From Oscillospiraceae bacterium (lineage in GTDB: Bacteria > Bacillota_A > Clostridia > Oscillospirales > Oscillospiraceae), in NCBI GenBank assembly GCA_902789835.1, contig CADAPN010000123.1, positions 1 to 6,173 of the forward strand: 6,173 nt of DNA, read 5' to 3'. Shown in pieces: positions 3,924 to 6,173 of the stretch (within the stretch, counting starts at the first letter, position 1; the number at the start of each line of letters is the position of its first letter). The position numbers and the translations under genes are program-made. Under the pieces are notes generated by a model. The model had not been told where the DNA came from. It worked only from the letters and a program-made list of their open reading frames with translations, and did no database searches.

Positions 3924-5897
3924 GTGGCAGAGAACAAACAAAACACCCGCCCGGAACTTGAGATCGGGACCGCGAAGGAAATCGAAGAGATGATGAAAAA
4001 GTATGACCGCGAGTCCAATGTCCGCATATGGACAGGGGTCCCCCGCAAGGTCATCCGCTATCTCTGCGCGGCGTTTTCGATCTACTGCATCTGGGTTACG
4101 CTCTTCAGCACCATGATGCCGGAAGAGAAGCTGAATCTCTTTCTCGGGCTGATTCTCGTGCTGGGGTATCTGAACTACCCCATCAGCAAGAAGCATGTCC
4201 GCCCCAACTACATCCCCTGGTACGACATCGTCATCATGCTTGTGGGTGCGATCCCCTTCTTCTACTGTGCCCTGAACGCCCATTCCATCATCAAGCTGGC
4301 CGCCCGCGTAACGCGGGATCCGAAAATGGTCATGATGGCGGTGATGGCGATCCTGGCGTATATGGAGCTCTGCCGCCGCTGTGTCGGTATCCCGATCCTC
4401 TGTGTGGTCGGCGTGCTGCTCGTCTACGCCTTTACCAACGTCCGCTTCGGCAAGGTCGTCTATGACCTGTTCTATACCACCACCGGAATTATGAGCACGC
4501 CCATCAACGTCTGTGCCAAGTACATTGTGGTGTTTATCATCTTCGGGGCCTTCCTGGAACGAACGGGAATCTCAAACTTCTTCATTAATCTTGCAAACTC
4601 CGTTGCCGGCGCCTCCTCCGGAGGCCCCGCCAAGGTCGCGGTCATCTCTTCGGCCCTCTGTGGCATGGTGTCCGGCTCCTCGGTCGGCAACACCGTGACG
4701 ACCGGCTCCGTGACCATCCCGATGATGAAGAAGACCGGTTATAAGCCGGAGTTTGCGGGCGCGGTGGAAGCCGCGGCCTCCACCGGAGGACAGATCATGC
4801 CGCCCATCATGGGCGCGGCGGCCTTCCTGATGGCCGAGTACATGGGCATCCCCTACGGCCAGGTGGCGCTCAAGGCCATCCTCCCGGCGGTGCTTTACTT
4901 CACCGGCATCTACATCGCGGTCCATCTGGAGGCAAAGAAGCTTGGCCTGAAGGGCATCCCGCGTGAAGAGCTGCCCCGTTTACGTACGCTTCTGCCCAGG
5001 GTGTACCTGCTTCTGCCGCTGGTCGTGCTGGTGTGGCTGGTCGCGACAAACAAGCGCACCATGCAGTTCTCTGCGGCGGTCGCCATCCTGATCACCATTC
5101 TGGTCGGCCTGTTCAACAACGTGGTCAACAAAAAGACAGGGAGCGGGGATACGAGCGACAACCTCACCCTCGAAAAGTTTGTTGACGCCCTGGAAGCGGG
5201 CGCAAAGAGCTGTGTCACCGTGGCAGTTGCCTGCGCCATGGCGGGCCTTGTGGCGGGCTCCATCACCTCGACGGGTCTGGCCTCCAAGCTCATTACCGCC
5301 GTGGTTACCATCTCCCGCGGCAACGTCATGATTGCCCTGCTGCTGACGATGCTCTGCTGCATCGTGCTGGGCATGGGCGTTCCGACCACGGCCAACTACT
5401 GCATCATGGCCTCCACCTGCGCGCCGATCCTGATCACCATCGGGGTTCCGCAGGTTGCGGCCCACTTCTTCGTGTTCTACTTCGGCATCGTCGCCGACAT
5501 CACCCCGCCGGTGGCCCTGGCCGCCTATGCCGGCTCCGCCATTGCCAAGGCACCGCCTATGAAGACGGCCTTCAACGCCTCGAAGCTCGCGATTGCGGCC
5601 TTTATCGTGCCCTATATCTTCGCGCTGAATCCAGCGATGCTCTTTGTGGACACCACCGCCGTCCAGGTCGTGACGGTTGTGATCACGTCCTTTGTCGGCA
5701 TGTTCGGTGTGGCGGGCGCCCTGAACGGATTCCTGTTCCGCCGGATGAACCCGCTGGTCCGCATCCTCTTTGCCGGCGGCGGCCTGCTGATGATGTATCC
5801 GGGGACCCTTACCGACGTGATCGGCGTTGTGATCTTCGCCCTCGCCTTTGCCTGGCAGTATCTCGGCTATAAACGCAGCGCGGGCGCAGCGGCATAA
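3924..5897 (+). CDS. Fused 4TM/12TM TRAP transporter permease
   Basis: The product has 657 residues, typical for the fused small (DctQ-like) and large (DctM-like) membrane subunits that partner TAXI receptors. A charged cytosolic N-terminus (1-40) leads into hydrophobic segments at about 43-62, 72-88, 102-120 and 135-152, the 4TM part, followed by the 12TM part. Large-subunit landmarks are SGGPAKVAVISSALCGMVSG (232-251) and SVGNTVTTGSVTIPMM (253-268), STGGQIMPPIMGAAAF (286-301), GMGVPTTANYCIMA (483-496) and VADITPPVALAAYAGSAIA (523-541), the last two like the paired re-entrant substrate/ion-binding loops of DctM proteins. It should import the bound solute by cation (usually Na+) symport. The GTG start is chosen because GGAGG (3909-3913) lies 10 bases upstream; no in-frame ATG has a better site. 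The C-terminus (from about 575) adds further membrane segments. Confidence 0.94.
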   Translation: MAENKQNTRPELEIGTAKEIEEMMKKYDRESNVRIWTGVPRKVIRYLCAAFSIYCIWVTLFSTMMPEEKLNLFLGLILVLGYLNYPISKKHVRPNYIPWYDIVIMLVGAIPFFYCALNAHSIIKLAARVTRDPKMVMMAVMAILAYMELCRRCVGIPILCVVGVLLVYAFTNVRFGKVVYDLFYTTTGIMSTPINVCAKYIVVFIIFGAFLERTGISNFFINLANSVAGASSGGPAKVAVISSALCGMVSGSSVGNTVTTGSVTIPMMKKTGYKPEFAGAVEAAASTGGQIMPPIMGAAAFLMAEYMGIPYGQVALKAILPAVLYFTGIYIAVHLEAKKLGLKGIPREELPRLRTLLPRVYLLLPLVVLVWLVATNKRTMQFSAAVAILITILVGLFNNVVNKKTGSGDTSDNLTLEKFVDALEAGAKSCVTVAVACAMAGLVAGSITSTGLASKLITAVVTISRGNVMIALLLTMLCCIVLGMGVPTTANYCIMASTCAPILITIGVPQVAAHFFVFYFGIVADITPPVALAAYAGSAIAKAPPMKTAFNASKLAIAAFIVPYIFALNPAMLFVDTTAVQVVTVVITSFVGMFGVAGALNGFLFRRMNPLVRILFAGGGLLMMYPGTLTDVIGVVIFALAFAWQYLGYKRSAGAAA

Positions 5898-5919
5898 GAA
5901 ATCATCAATATTACAGACT

Positions 5920-5976
5920 AAAGCATCCTCAGAGCGGATCCCTGAATCGGGGACCTCACGCTGAGGATGCTTTTCT
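5920..5976 (+). terminator. Strong intrinsic terminator after the permease gene
   Basis: AAAGCATCCTCAG (5920-5932) pairs perfectly with CTGAGGATGCTTT (5961-5973), and the right arm runs into a T-rich tail (TTTTCTTCTC, 5971-5980). A smaller internal stem can form from GGATCCC (5936-5942) and GGGGACC (5948-5954), with one mismatch and one wobble pair. It starts 22 bases after the permease stop and ends the TRAP unit. Confidence 0.92.
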
Positions 5977-5983
5977 TCTCAAC

Positions 5984-6012
5984 TTGTGTTTTCTTCTCAG
6001 GTGTGGTAGTAT
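5984..6012 (+). promoter_or_regulatory. Promoter of the gene starting at 6064
   Basis: TTGTGT (5984-5989) is followed after exactly 17 bases by TAGTAT (6007-6012), and a TG at 6004-6005 gives an extended -10 that offsets the imperfect hexamers. The predicted start near 6019 leaves a leader of about 45 bases. The promoter begins only about ten bases after the permease terminator, so the downstream gene is probably transcribed independently. Confidence 0.5.
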
Positions 6013-6063
6013 GAACCGTGTAAATGGCGGAGAGAATTCTGCCTGAATCTGTGAGGCGACAAG

Positions 6064-6173
6064 ATGGCCGAATCCTGGAAAAACAGAATATCGGAGCCCT
6101 GGCGGGACGGGACTTCTGCGGCGGAGGAGCGCAGGCTCCTTCTGCTCTGCTTTGCCGCGGTCTTCGGCTTCGG
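6064..6173 (+). CDS. N-terminus of an unidentified, probably membrane-associated protein (3' truncated)
   Basis: From the ATG at 6064 the frame stays open to the window edge (36 full codons). GAGG at 6053-6056 lies seven bases upstream, and an in-frame TGA at 6052-6054 excludes earlier starts. The product begins with a polar segment containing RISEPWRDG, then EERR followed by a hydrophobic run (LLLLCFAAVFGF, residues 25-36), which looks like a cytosolic N-terminus leading into a first membrane helix with positive charges on the inside. The family cannot be told from 36 residues. An overlapping frame from the ATG at 6024 is also open to the edge but has no ribosome binding site. Confidence 0.6.
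   Translation, partial: MAESWKNRISEPWRDGTSAAEERRLLLLCFAAVFGF

Noticed and set aside
3916..3993. Small 25-codon frame starting at the ATG at 3916, overlapping the permease start
   Set aside because: Its ATG is almost inside the GGAGGAG motif, too close for initiation, and the product is a basic out-of-frame reading of the permease N-terminus.
6024..6173. Alternative frame from the ATG at 6024, open to the window edge
   Set aside because: There is no ribosome binding site before it, and its product lacks the coherent polar-then-hydrophobic layout of the frame starting at 6064, which has GAGG at a good distance.
1..6173. tRNA, rRNA, insertion sequence or phage attachment site
   Set aside because: Reading both strands, I saw no cloverleaf-like sequence, rRNA core motif, transposase motif or flanking terminal inverted repeats. 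All gaps between genes are under 210 bases and hold the regulatory elements listed.

Overview
The window is a GC-rich stretch (roughly 60% G+C by eye) whose signals are typical of Firmicutes: AGGAGG-type ribosome binding sites, sigma-A-like promoters set in AT-rich islands, strong intrinsic terminators, and a lipoprotein with a TP/AP-rich linker and Ig-like repeats. Together with the tripartite TAXI-TRAP transporter, this suggests a gut- or rumen-type member of Clostridia (Oscillospiraceae-like). The placement is inferred from style; there is no marker gene in the window.

Layout, left to right. (1) The last 29 codons of an unidentified plus-strand gene end at 92 and converge on a minus-strand block. 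(2) An intrinsic terminator (113-151) serves the minus-strand lipoprotein gene (193-1578). This 461-residue surface lipoprotein has a lipobox, a TPAP-repeat stalk, two Ig-like repeats and a beta-rich C-terminal domain. Its mRNA seems to start at an extended -10 promoter near 1674-1682 and to carry a hairpin in its leader. (3) A Cof-type HAD-IIB phosphatase gene (1787-2629) lies upstream of it on the same strand. (4) An AT-rich divergent control region (2630-2761) holds one promoter facing each way and an imperfect inverted repeat over the HAD promoter. (5) On the plus strand are a TAXI-family TRAP solute-binding protein (2762-3742), a 181-base gap with an intrinsic terminator and a second, very stable hairpin, and a fused 4TM/12TM TRAP permease (3924-5897) followed by a strong terminator. 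(6) A new promoter and ribosome binding site start another gene (6064 to the window end) that looks membrane-associated.

How they work together: the binding protein captures a small carboxylate- or amino-acid-like solute outside the membrane and hands it to the fused permease, which should use an ion gradient rather than ATP. The terminator between the two genes would let binding protein be made in excess over permease. The HAD phosphatase is divergent from the transporter and may share control, but nothing in the sequence links its substrate to the transported solute. The lipoprotein is probably independent.

I do not see a wholly new system here. The points most worth following are the hairpin pair between binding protein and permease, the binding protein's lack of a lipid anchor, and the asymmetric Ig duplication in the lipoprotein.
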